Source: Flavimaribacter sp039888615 (GTDB lineage Bacteria > Pseudomonadota > Alphaproteobacteria > Rhizobiales > Rhizobiaceae). Taken from it: a DNA stretch of 64,000 nt. A model generated the notes under the pieces. It was not told where the DNA came from and did not search any database. It saw nothing but the letters and a program-made list of their open reading frames with translations. The position numbers and the translations under genes were made by a program. Numbering within the stretch: the stretch's first letter is position 1; each line of letters begins with the position of its first letter. Of this stretch, positions 49,072 through 57,230 are shown one piece after another. The stretch lies in assembly GCA_039888615.1 (NCBI GenBank), contig JBDQQS010000002.1. One strand, 5' to 3'.

Positions 49072-50420
49072 TGCGGTGGCCGCGACGCATGGCGAGGCTG
49101 ACCATCTTCGCCGGGATAAGCCTGATGGCGCTGGCGGTGACCATGGCGGCGGCGATCTATATCCACCAGGGCGACCGGCTGAAGACGGATCTTCCGCCGC
49201 CGGAACGCGTTGCGGCGCTCGTCAGGCTCGCCGACGCGGCGCCGCCGGATCAGCGCGAATTGCTGCTGGAGGCTGCTTCCGACGTGATTTTCCGACCGAG
49301 CATTGTGAAGGACGGGGATGCGCCGGACGCACAAATCGAACGTCTTGCGGACATTGAAACGCTGGCGCTCTATCAGGCGGCGCTTGGTCCGCGTCCGCTC
49401 GAGATCAGGGTTCTGTCCTATTATCCGGTTCGCTCGCTGCTGTTCGGCGACCATCCGTCAACGCGCAGCATGATGGAGTTCAGGATTGGTCTGAGCAACG
49501 GCGACACGCTTGTGATCAGGACGCGCAACGTGCTGGCGTTGACGCGGACCGGCCTGCCGGTGGGGCTTGGAGCCGGGCTGCTTGGCACGCTCGCCGCCGT
49601 GATCGCGATATTTCTGATGTTTCGGGAGACCAAACCGCTGGCGAAACTCGCCGAGGCGGTCGATCAAATCGATTTTGATTCCGATTATGTGGAATTGCCG
49701 GATGTGCGTCGCAACTCTCCGGAAATTCGCGCCGTCGCCGATGCGTTCAATCGTCTCCAGAAACGGCTGTGGAGCATGTTGCGCGCGCGCATGGCCTATG
49801 TCGGCGGCATCTCCCATGACGTGCGCACATTTGCCACGCGCCTGAGACTGCGCGTCGAGCTTATTCCGGAAGAGAGCGAGCGAAGCCGCGCCATCGCCGA
49901 TATCGAGGACATGATCACCATGCTCGACGACGCGTTGCTGTCCGTGCGCGCGGGCGCTGGAGAATTGTCGCAGGAGCTGATCGACATTCACGAGCTGGTT
50001 GGCGATGAAATCGCCGATTTGCGCGCAAAGGACATTCCGGTTGTATGGCGACCGCAATCGGATCACGAGGTGCTGGTGCTGGTGGACCGGCTGGCGCTGC
50101 GGCGCATTCTCTCCAATCTGGTCGACAATGGCGTGAAATACGGAACTGCGTCCCGGGTCGGCATGACGGTGGACGCGGACACTGTCCATCTTGTCTTCGA
50201 GGACGAAGGCGAGGGCATTCCGGAAGAACAGCGCGACGTCATGCTGGAGCCTTTCAGCCGGCTTGAGCAGTCCCGCAGCCGCGACACCGGCGGCGCCGGT
50301 CTGGGCCTGTCCGTCGTTCGCACCCTTTGTGAAGCGCAGGGCGGCGGCGTCGCGCTTGATTCCGGCGCGAACGGGTGCGCGCGCGTCACCGTATCACTGC
50401 CGGTTTTTTCCGGCGACTGA
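49071..50420 (+). CDS. Sensor histidine kinase
   Basis: The 449-residue membrane kinase has two helices (about 8-25 and 160-182) enclosing a periplasmic sensor, a HAMP linker, a dimerisation domain with phospho-acceptor His in MAYVGGISHDVRTFATRLRLR (about 249), and an ATPase domain with LSNLVDNGVKYG, FEDEGEGIPEEQ and GAGLGLSVVRTLCEAQGG. It should phosphorylate the regulator encoded just upstream. The signal is unknown; no obvious target genes lie adjacent. Confidence 0.87.
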   Translation: MRWPRRMARLTIFAGISLMALAVTMAAAIYIHQGDRLKTDLPPPERVAALVRLADAAPPDQRELLLEAASDVIFRPSIVKDGDAPDAQIERLADIETLALYQAALGPRPLEIRVLSYYPVRSLLFGDHPSTRSMMEFRIGLSNGDTLVIRTRNVLALTRTGLPVGLGAGLLGTLAAVIAIFLMFRETKPLAKLAEAVDQIDFDSDYVELPDVRRNSPEIRAVADAFNRLQKRLWSMLRARMAYVGGISHDVRTFATRLRLRVELIPEESERSRAIADIEDMITMLDDALLSVRAGAGELSQELIDIHELVGDEIADLRAKDIPVVWRPQSDHEVLVLVDRLALRRILSNLVDNGVKYGTASRVGMTVDADTVHLVFEDEGEGIPEEQRDVMLEPFSRLEQSRSRDTGGAGLGLSVVRTLCEAQGGGVALDSGANGCARVTVSLPVFSGD

Positions 50421-50442
50421 ACAGGTCTGACCGAACGGGCCG

Positions 50443-50760
50443 TCACGTCATGCAGTTGCGGCACCGCGTGGTGTAGGGAACGGCGTCGAGGCGCTCCTTC
50501 GAAATTTCCTCGCCGCACTCCATGCAGACGCCGAACACGCCGTTCTCGATCCGCTGGAGAGCGGCGTCGATCGCCCGAACCTCTTTTTGGTCTTCGTTGC
50601 CCTGGGCTTCGAAAACCTCGTCCTGCTCGCGTTCGGTCGCGCGCTCCTCCGTGTCCGGGCTTGGCGTATCGTCGAGCCAATCTTCCAGTCGGTTCATGCG
50701 GGCGACCAACTCGGCGCGCCGGGCAGTCAGGCGTTTGCTATAGTGTTCGGTATCGATCAT
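50443..50760 (-). CDS. DksA/TraR-family zinc-finger protein
   Basis: The 105-residue protein has an N-terminal coiled coil and the C4 zinc finger GVCMECGEEISKERLDAVPYTTRCRNC. DksA-type proteins enter the RNA polymerase secondary channel; short forms like this one modulate transcription under stress. It is divergent from the host-attachment-like gene with a perfect FNR/FixK-type box between, so oxygen-responsive control is likely. Confidence 0.83.
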   Translation of the reverse strand: MIDTEHYSKRLTARRAELVARMNRLEDWLDDTPSPDTEERATEREQDEVFEAQGNEDQKEVRAIDAALQRIENGVFGVCMECGEEISKERLDAVPYTTRCRNCMT

Positions 50761-50822
50761 GTCTTCCTCCGTCGCGGCGGGTTGGCCGTTCTTTCAGTAT
50801 AGTCCTGTTCGACGCTGAAAGC

Positions 50823-50836
50823 TTGATTTTGATCAA
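50823..50836. promoter_or_regulatory. FNR/FixK-type box between dksA-like and host-attachment-like genes
   Basis: TTGATTTTGATCAA matches the FNR/FixK/Anr consensus TTGAT-N4-ATCAA exactly. It lies 62 bases before the dksA-like start and 79 bases before the divergent gene, in range of both. Confidence 0.78.
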
Positions 50837-50915
50837 CAAATCAGTCTGCGCGTTGGGATACCCTGATTAAGGAAGTTTGGTCTTTGTCGCGTGTGTGAAC
50901 CAGAGAAAGGACATC

Positions 50916-51350
50916 ATGAAGCCGAAGATAACCTGGATACTGATCGCCAACAGTCGAGAAGGATACATTCTGGAAAACGTCGGGCCCGGTCACGGCTTGC
51001 ACCGGGTGATGAGCAGGACCTGGTCGTGGGAGCCAGGCCCGGTCTCCTCCCACGAGCCCGGGCGCTCCTTCGACAGTCATGGCGCCGGACGCCACAAGAT
51101 GGAGCCCCATCATGGCGGTGGCGACGAGGCCGATTTTTCCAGGAAACTGGTCCAGGATCTTTTGGAAGATAGCCGGAAGAAAAAGTTCGACCGGCTCATT
51201 CTGTGCGCTCCGCCGTCGATGCTCGGGGCGTTGCGCAGGGAAATTCCGGGCGAACTGACAGCCCTCGTTTCTTCCGAACTGGACAAGGACCTTGTGCCTA
51301 TTCCGGTCAAGGATCTGCCGGCGCATTTCGAGGATGTGCTGGCGGTCTGA
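50916..51350 (+). CDS. Host-attachment-type (baeRF12-like) small protein
   Basis: The 144-residue protein resembles the proteins annotated as required for attachment to host cells: KITWILIANSREGYILEN at the start, GRSFDSHGAGRHKMEP in the middle and RLILCAPPSMLGALRREIPGELTALVSSELDKDL at the end, a release-factor-1-like fold. The biochemical role is not established. ATG 50916 follows GAAAGGA; the frame opening at 50877 is not supported. Stress-gene neighbours suggest a role in low-oxygen adaptation. Confidence 0.72.
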   Translation: MKPKITWILIANSREGYILENVGPGHGLHRVMSRTWSWEPGPVSSHEPGRSFDSHGAGRHKMEPHHGGGDEADFSRKLVQDLLEDSRKKKFDRLILCAPPSMLGALRREIPGELTALVSSELDKDLVPIPVKDLPAHFEDVLAV

Positions 51351-51359
51351 CGGCGCCGT

Positions 51360-52517
51360 TCAGCTGCGGCGCGGGTTTACGCCGCTTTCCAGGCCGCCAA
51401 GCTCCTGCCTGATCGCCAGCCAGGACATCAGGTCCGAGAGCGAAATGACGCCGACCAGGCGATTGTCTTCGACGACAAGCATCTTGCGCCGGCCGGTTTG
51501 CGTCATGTGCTGGAATAGGTCTTCCATCGCAGCGTCCGGAGACACGGTGTTCTCGTCCGAAACGGGCGCGACGATCGAGATAAGCCTGGTTGTCGCCCAT
51601 TTCTCGCGGTCGACGCCGTGCACGAGGGCCGTGTCGATGTAGCCGGCAAGCCTGTCGCCCTCGAGAACGGGCACGAAGCTGACCTTTTTGCGCATCATCG
51701 TCTCTTCGACCGCGTGCTGGATCGTGTCTTCAAGTTGCGCTGCGATCGCAGGGCTGCTCATCAGGGACCGCACCGTCTTGTCTTTCATGGCCGCCTTGAC
51801 GACAAGTTGGCGATAACTTCCGCGCGAGGCGCTGATGATAAAGAAGCCGATCAGGATCTGCCACAGGCCGGCCGCCGAACTGGCTGAAAACACGGCCAGA
51901 ACTCCGGTTGCGATGAGGAAGACGCCGAACCCCGTGCCGAATGCGCTGGCGATGCGCGTCGCCGAAAGCAGATTCTTGCGGTAATGCCAAAGCACGGCGC
52001 GCAGCACGCGGCCGCCGTCCAGCGGAAAGGCCGGGGCAAGATTGAAAACAGCCAGTATCAGGTTGATCAGGGCAAGATAGGCGAAAAGCGCGTGAAGCCA
52101 GGATGTTGTTTCGCCGCCCGAAACCAAGAGTGACAGGAGAAAGAACAGGCCGGCGAGCGCAAAACTCATGATCGGACCGGCGATTGCGATCCAGAATTCG
52201 GATTGCGGGCTCGCCGGCTCCTGTTCCAGTTCTGCAACGCCGCCGAAGACGAAAAGCGTTATGCCGCCGACACTGAGGCCAAAACGCCGGGCGACGACGG
52301 AATGCGACAATTCATGGAGGATCAGCGAGGCGAACAGACCGAGCATCGCGATCACCGACAGGACGACATAAGCCGAGCGGGAGTATCCGGGCAGGGCGTC
52401 GGGAAAATAGGCCGCCGACAGGCTCCAGACGATCAGCGCCGCGATCAACAGCCAACTGGGATCCACCCTGACTTTGAAACCGAGCACCTCGAACAGATTG
52501 ACTGCATTCCTGAACAT
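51360..52517 (-). CDS. Site-2-type M50 metalloprotease with CBS domains
   Basis: The 385-residue membrane protease has about six helices with the zinc-binding HELSH (68-72) and the distal Asp in NLAPAFPLDGGRVLRA, then two CBS domains (about 245-375, with RSLMSSPAIAAQLED and LVVEDNRLVGVISLSDLMSW). CBS domains sense adenine nucleotides, so proteolysis may respond to energy state. ATG 52517 with GAGG upstream is preferred to 52589. The latter would run through a perfect FNR-type box. Confidence 0.86.
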   Translation of the reverse strand: MFRNAVNLFEVLGFKVRVDPSWLLIAALIVWSLSAAYFPDALPGYSRSAYVVLSVIAMLGLFASLILHELSHSVVARRFGLSVGGITLFVFGGVAELEQEPASPQSEFWIAIAGPIMSFALAGLFFLLSLLVSGGETTSWLHALFAYLALINLILAVFNLAPAFPLDGGRVLRAVLWHYRKNLLSATRIASAFGTGFGVFLIATGVLAVFSASSAAGLWQILIGFFIISASRGSYRQLVVKAAMKDKTVRSLMSSPAIAAQLEDTIQHAVEETMMRKKVSFVPVLEGDRLAGYIDTALVHGVDREKWATTRLISIVAPVSDENTVSPDAAMEDLFQHMTQTGRRKMLVVEDNRLVGVISLSDLMSWLAIRQELGGLESGVNPRRS

Positions 52518-52575
52518 CAATGACCTCACAGGCGTTGCCTTTCGAACATCATTGCATGCGGGAGCCTTTTCTCCC

Positions 52576-52589
52576 TTGATATTCATCAA
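52576..52589. promoter_or_regulatory. FNR/FixK-type box upstream of the M50 protease gene
   Basis: TTGATATTCATCAA matches TTGAT-N4-ATCAA exactly, 59 bases before the protease start. Confidence 0.78.
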
Positions 52590-52626
52590 TCGGAGCGCGT
52601 TTTGTATTGGTCGGTTCTTTCATCGA

Positions 52627-52640
52627 TTGATCTAACGCAA
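52627..52640. promoter_or_regulatory. FixK-type box upstream of the universal stress protein gene
   Basis: Read on the minus strand this is TTGCGTTAGATCAA, the asymmetric TTGCG...ATCAA form common for FixK-type sites. It lies 65 bases before the USP start and 37 bases from the box of the divergent protease gene. Confidence 0.6.
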
Positions 52641-52704
52641 CGTCAAGGCGCGGGTCTTGGTATAATCTGCGTTCGAGTTCAATCTGTTAGCGAAAGGCTG
52701 AACG

Positions 52705-53535
52705 ATGAACGTGACAACCCTGCTTACCATTCACTCGATCGACGAAGCGGCGGACGCCATCCAGCCGTTTGTTGCGCTGGCGGGCGATATCGGCGCACAT
52801 CTCGATGTTATCGTTCTCGGCGTCGTCAAGTCGATCCCTACGGCGAGCTATCCCGGCCTGCCGGACTATTCGATGGCGGATGAATACAGCCGCATCATAA
52901 AGAGCGCCGACGAAAGGGCAAAGGCTCTCGACGCCATGATCGCGCAAAGCGGCGTCTCCGCCTCGGTGACGATCGAGTGCTGCAGCCGCGGCATGGTGGG
53001 GCATGCGGTGTCGCGTTACGCGATGACAGCCGACGTCACCGTGCTTGCCAATGGCGGCGTTCCGGAAGACGCGCTGGCGACCGAAGCGTTCAACGGGGTC
53101 ATCTTCGAGTCCGGCCAGCCGGTGGTGGTGCTGGGCCGCTCGTCGACGCCGTTCACTCATGCCCGTCGCGTGCTCATGGCGTGGAACGGTGAGCCGGAAG
53201 CGGCCAGCGCGATCCATCTTGCCTTGCCGATGCTGGAGACGATGGAGGAGGTCCATCTGGTTCTGGTGGATCCGGACGGCGGCGGGACAACGGTCAATCC
53301 CGGCGACGCCATGGCGCTTTTTCTTGCAAGGCGCGGGCTCAAGGTGACCGTGGATGTGATCGCCAGCGCGGGAAGGGATGTGTCCGACGTTCTCCTTCAG
53401 CACGCGATGGACAAGGAAGCCGACCTGATCGTGATGGGCGCCTATGGCCGCTCGCGTCTGCGCGAATGGCTGCTGGGAGGCACGACGCGGACCATGCTGG
53501 AGAAGGCTAAAATCCCGCTTCTCATGGCGCACTGA
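52705..53535 (+). CDS. Universal stress protein, two tandem UspA domains
   Basis: The 276-residue cytoplasmic protein has a degenerate first UspA domain (1-145) and a second with the ATP-type motif VMGAYGRSRLREWLLGGTTRTMLEKAKIPLLMAH. Such tandem proteins are typical members of low-oxygen regulons. It is transcribed alone from a promoter near the FixK-type box at 52627. Confidence 0.86.
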   Translation: MNVTTLLTIHSIDEAADAIQPFVALAGDIGAHLDVIVLGVVKSIPTASYPGLPDYSMADEYSRIIKSADERAKALDAMIAQSGVSASVTIECCSRGMVGHAVSRYAMTADVTVLANGGVPEDALATEAFNGVIFESGQPVVVLGRSSTPFTHARRVLMAWNGEPEAASAIHLALPMLETMEEVHLVLVDPDGGGTTVNPGDAMALFLARRGLKVTVDVIASAGRDVSDVLLQHAMDKEADLIVMGAYGRSRLREWLLGGTTRTMLEKAKIPLLMAH

Positions 53536-53720
53536 TCCGAATGAAGCTGTTGCTCACAAGCAGTCTGTTTCTATTCAGACCAGGTTGATCCAGGGTGGTC
53601 TCCAGGATGAAGTTTTCATCCACCGGTAGTTTTTCGGTAAAGAGATAACCGGCCGGAACCATTTCATGCGGCAAGACTGCTGTCTTGTCCGCAGGCGGTC
53701 GAACAGCGGGAGAGGGTCCG

Positions 53721-54485
53721 GTGACTGTCGGCGAGATCGCAGGCTACGTAGCATCCGTTCTGGTGTTTGCGACCTTCTACATGAAGACCATGATGCCGCT
53801 TCGCATTGCGGGCATCCTGAGCAATATCGCGTTCATCACCTATGCCTCGATAGAAGGTCTTCTGCCGATCCTGGTTCTGCACAGCGCGCTCCTGCCGCTC
53901 AACCTGGTGCGTCTCAGTCAACTGAGGGCGCGATTGCGCGAAATCGGGGCGGCGGTCGTCGGCGACTTTTCCATCAAGCCAATCCTGCCGCTGATGAAAC
54001 CGCGCAAGATCACGGCCGGAGAGGTGCTGTTTCGCGCCGGCGATCCGGCGGACAAACTGTATTTCCTGGTGACTGGCGCCGCCCGGTTCGACCGTTTGGG
54101 TAAGAGTCGCCAATCAGGGGGAGGTGGTCAATGTCGGTTCGCCCATAATCGAATGGGTGGATTGTGGATCGTTGCTGGTGGACGTGCCGGCTTCCAACGT
54201 TTTGGCCGGGCTTCTGGGCGAGGGCATGCCGGCGCAAATTCTCATCGAGGGGGAGAGCAAGATCCACGAAGGCGCCGTCCTGTTCACCCGTGGGCCGGTG
54301 CAAAACTGACCGACAGGGAACTGGCCGCCGGGGCGTCGGGGCATGACGAGAAAACGGCCCAGGTCATCGTCAAGTTTTTGCATGACGACGAACGAAAGAT
54401 ATGCCCGGTCGGTCGCGCAGCGTCGGTGACCTTTCCGGAGGTGGACTTGTTTACTCTGGTGAAGGCCCTGTTTCGAATGAACTGA
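53721..54485 (+). pseudogene. Chimeric remnant: membrane/cyclic-nucleotide-binding protein joined to a HlyD-type fragment
   Basis: From GTG 53721 (GGGAG upstream) the frame encodes three membrane helices, then the beginning of a cyclic-nucleotide-binding domain (AGEVLFRAGDPADKLYFLVTG) that stops making sense at about 54075. From there another frame encodes a membrane-fusion-protein end: PPGSTVWVRVANQGEVVNVGSPIIEWVDCGSLLVDVPASNVL up to LFTRGP (about 54080-54300). The first frame then resumes with TDRELAAGASG and ends CPVGRAASVTFPEVDLF. The picture is of a deletion fusing two genes plus a frameshift. Confidence 0.7.
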
Positions 54486-54515
54486 TGAGAGCCTTTCCGA
54501 TCAGAGGCATGGAAG

Positions 54516-54815
54516 TCAGCAAATCTCTGTGCCGCAGGCCGTGATGGTGAACGCCTCCGCCGGTTCCGTCTTGCTCGCGTCGAACATTCTTCCGTCGGTG
54601 CACTGAACGCGCGCCTCGAACGTGGCGTGCGCGCCCAACTGCCCTTCGCGCATGTTTATGAAATAATTGACTTCGCACTGCTGTTCTGCCTGCAGTTGCC
54701 AGCGGAGATCGTCGACCCAGGCCGGGTCGGACGACTGCGACAGGGCAGGCGAAATGACCATAACTCCGGCGAAAAGGGCTGCAGACGGAAAAACCGGTTT
54801 TGCGGAAACTTTCAT
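54516..54815 (-). CDS. Small secreted protein of unknown function
   Basis: The 99-residue precursor has a signal peptide (MKVSAKPVFPSAALFAG...ALSQ, cleavage about residue 26) and a mature part with four Cys (QQCEVNYF, VQCTDG, TACGTEIC). ATG 54815 has GGAGG five bases upstream. The FixK-type box at 54871 is 56 bases before its start, so it could be controlled by it as well as the divergent decayed channel gene. Not recognised. Confidence 0.6.
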   Translation of the reverse strand: MKVSAKPVFPSAALFAGVMVISPALSQSSDPAWVDDLRWQLQAEQQCEVNYFINMREGQLGAHATFEARVQCTDGRMFDASKTEPAEAFTITACGTEIC

Positions 54816-54870
54816 GAATACCTCCATATAAAAGTTTGTTCGATATTATGTGGATGCTATCGATTGTGCA

Positions 54871-54884
54871 TTGCGGCAGATCAA
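54871..54884. promoter_or_regulatory. FixK-type box between the small secreted gene and the FNT remnant
   Basis: TTGCGGCAGATCAA fits the FixK/FNR TTGCG-N4-ATCAA form, 31 bases before the remnant's ATG and 56 bases before the secreted-protein gene. Confidence 0.6.
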
Positions 54885-54914
54885 TTCGGCAATTCCTGCA
54901 ATCCGCATTTTTGG

Positions 54915-55184
54915 ATGGGAGACAGGAAGGTGTCCGAATTAAAAGTCGCCGCGCTGAACGCTTTGAAACCGGGAGGAATCGCAGAATTAGTGCGCCAGGC
55001 AGGCGCGGAACTTTCTACGGGCAACGTCCTGATGATCATGCCGATGTCCAGTCGGCTAATTTCACCGACTGCCCTGACAGGCTACTGGACGCTCGTTTAT
55101 GTGGGAAACTTCGCAGGATCGGTGCTTCTGGCGATATCGGTCGCCCTGAGCGGCGTCCTGGAAAAAAGCATCCTGCAAGAGTGA
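54915..55184 (+). pseudogene. Formate/nitrite transporter (FNT family) remnant
   Basis: The 89-codon frame reads KVAALNALKPGGIAELVR, then directly AGAELSTGNVLMIMP and TALTGYWTLVYVGNFAGSVLLAISVALSG. These match non-adjacent parts of FNT channels (the N-terminal helix region, then the AGAELFTGN and NW..VYLGN motifs), so an internal segment of about 60 residues is missing and the whole C-terminal half is lost. It probably cannot form the pentameric channel. Confidence 0.7.
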
Positions 55185-55312
55185 CTGGTCCGGGCAACAA
55201 CAGCGCTGTTTTCCGACGTTCGGCCGTCGTTATTTGCCGGTCGACACAATTATGCCGCAGTCATGCGCCGCGATGCTGCTGTTGACGGGAAACGCATCGG
55301 GAGGACATTGGA

Positions 55313-55963
55313 ATGTTCCGTTTGATACTGCCACTGGTCGTGGCCGGCGCGTGGGTCACGCCTTCGCTGGCCGACACCACTCAGGCCCGCTGCGACATTT
55401 ACCCGGCCGGCTCGGATACGGTGGAAGCGACGATTCCCTGTACCTTCAGCCAAAGGCAGGGATACATCACGATCACGCGCGAAGACGGCGTTGTCCACGA
55501 CCTGGAACCCACCGGCGAAGCGGCTGGCAATTTCCGCGACCAGAACGCCAACGCCGTCTATCGCAACAGCGGCCTTGGAGATCAGGGTTTGATCTTCCGC
55601 TTTCCCGAAGAGAGCGTTTTTGTCTATTGGAGCACAGCCGGCCTCAACCCCGCCGATCCCGACAATCCGACTGCGCCATTCACGACGGACGATTATGACG
55701 CGACGACAATATTGCGCTGCCGCGCCGTCGGTGAAGCAGAATTCGGCAATTGTCCGGCCGGCGTCCTTCGCATGGAGAACCGGCAGGCGTCGATCGTCGT
55801 TCAAAGCCCGGACGGCGAGCAGTTCACGATCAATTTCATGACCGATTACGTCAACGCCACCAATAGAGAGGCGGAAGCGGTCCTCGACGGGGATCTCTGG
55901 ACAGTGACGATTAACGGGAAGGAAATCTACGAAATCCCGTTGGCTGCGATCGAGGGAGGCTGA
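55313..55963 (+). CDS. Secreted protein of unknown function
   Basis: The 216-residue precursor has a signal peptide (MFRLILPLVVAGAWVTPSLA) and a beta-rich mature part with five Cys (ARCDIYP, IPCTFSQRQGYITITRED, LRCRAV, GNCPAGVL). The GxxxxTREDGxxHDLEPTG stretch recurs in hypothetical rhizobial envelope proteins, but I cannot name the family. GGGAGGA precedes the ATG. It is followed at once by the META-domain gene, so the two are an operon. Confidence 0.62.
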   Translation: MFRLILPLVVAGAWVTPSLADTTQARCDIYPAGSDTVEATIPCTFSQRQGYITITREDGVVHDLEPTGEAAGNFRDQNANAVYRNSGLGDQGLIFRFPEESVFVYWSTAGLNPADPDNPTAPFTTDDYDATTILRCRAVGEAEFGNCPAGVLRMENRQASIVVQSPDGEQFTINFMTDYVNATNREAEAVLDGDLWTVTINGKEIYEIPLAAIEGG

Positions 55964-55964
55964 T

Positions 55965-56894
55965 TTGGCTGTATTCCGCATTGGCCTGGTGTTGATCGCG
56001 CTTGCTGTTCCGCAGGGCATAGCCAACGCAGCGGAGCTTGCCGGCACGTCCTGGCGGCTGGTTGAAATCCAATCGATGAACGATACGGTCGATCGTCCCG
56101 AGAACCCGTCGCGCTATACGCTGGAGTTTCAGGCAGACGGCAGGGTCGCCATCGAGGCCGATTGCAACCGTGGCGCCGGCGCGTGGACAGATGATGGCGG
56201 CCAACTGGTATTCGGCCCGATCGCCTCGACGAAAGCCATGTGTCCGCCGGGCTCCATCTCGGAAAAATATCTTGCGCAGTTTCAATGGGTGCGCAGCTAC
56301 GTCATGAAAGACGGCCATCTGTTTCTGGCGACCATGGCCGACGGTTCGATTATCGAGTTCGAGCCGATGGAAGACCCAACGGCAAGGGTGCTCGGTGACG
56401 ATATCCGCATTGCCGATGCGGGGGAATTGCAGTCGGAGATCCTGACGCGGCTTTTCGACAGCTACGCCACTGAAAATGCGATCGAAGCCACTCCGGATGA
56501 AGTCGAATCCTTCGTTGAACAAATGCGTCAGGACATGGCGGAAAAAGGTCTGACGGCTGAGAACGATCTCACGGCGGAGGAAGCCGAACAGGCCGCCGCC
56601 ATGCGCGAGCAGATGGCGCGCTCGATGATCCGCCAGTGGAAAATCAACAGGGCGCTACATGAAGAATTTGGCGGCCGCATCATCTACCAGCAACTGGGCC
56701 CGGAACCGCTGGACGCATATCGGCGGTTTCTCGAAACACGCCAGAGCGCCGGCGATTTCTCTTTTATCGATGAATCGCTCGAAGCAGAGTTCTGGCGCTA
56801 TTTCAAAGACGATTCCATGCACGACTTCATGGAGCCGGGCAGCCAGGATGAGAAAGATGCGTTTGCAATCCCGCCATGGGAACGCAAAAGCTGA
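55965..56894 (+). CDS. Secreted META (HslJ-like) domain protein with helical C-terminal part
   Basis: The 309-residue precursor has a signal peptide (to about residue 22), a META/HslJ-like domain (ELAGTSWRLVEIQS, RYTLEFQADGRVAIEADCNRGAGAW, GPIASTKAMCPPGS, YVMKDGHLFL; about 24-115) and an acidic helical remainder with Met/Glu/Ala-rich segments. HslJ-type proteins are linked to stress and antibiotic tolerance in the envelope. The TTG start at 55965 directly follows GGGAGG, and the gene begins one base after the previous stop. Confidence 0.72.
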   Translation: MAVFRIGLVLIALAVPQGIANAAELAGTSWRLVEIQSMNDTVDRPENPSRYTLEFQADGRVAIEADCNRGAGAWTDDGGQLVFGPIASTKAMCPPGSISEKYLAQFQWVRSYVMKDGHLFLATMADGSIIEFEPMEDPTARVLGDDIRIADAGELQSEILTRLFDSYATENAIEATPDEVESFVEQMRQDMAEKGLTAENDLTAEEAEQAAAMREQMARSMIRQWKINRALHEEFGGRIIYQQLGPEPLDAYRRFLETRQSAGDFSFIDESLEAEFWRYFKDDSMHDFMEPGSQDEKDAFAIPPWERKS

Positions 56895-56905
56895 TCGAAC
56901 TGTTG

Positions 56906-57091
56906 TCACGCGCCGGATCCGTACGGCCAAACGAAGTTGAGGGTCATGAGCGCCACGAACAGAACGACAAAAGTGACAGACGCTGTTCGGCCCTTTGACA
57001 TGCTTTCGTAAAGCGTCATTTGTCCGAGACCCCACAACTCCACGAAGATGATCACTGCCGCAGAGATCAAATGCGGAATGTCGAATGTCAT
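56906..57091 (-). CDS. Small two-span membrane protein
   Basis: The 61-residue frame predicts two helices (ISAAVIIFVELWGLG and ASVTFVVLFVALMTLNFVW) joined by a charged loop SMSKGRT. No strong ribosome site precedes ATG 57091, and I recognise no family. It is kept because the hydrophobic layout is coherent and nothing else occupies this interval. Confidence 0.4.
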   Translation of the reverse strand: MTFDIPHLISAAVIIFVELWGLGQMTLYESMSKGRTASVTFVVLFVALMTLNFVWPYGSGA

Positions 57092-57230
57092 CTGCAGGAA
57101 CGCCTGCCGGTTGATGAAAGGATACCCTGCAGTCTCCCGGCGTGCTCAAAACGAGCAAGTGTGCGACCATGGCGCGCCGCCGCGAACGGCAGCTCCAAAA
57201 CCCTGTGTGGTCAGTGTGATCTTGTCGCAG

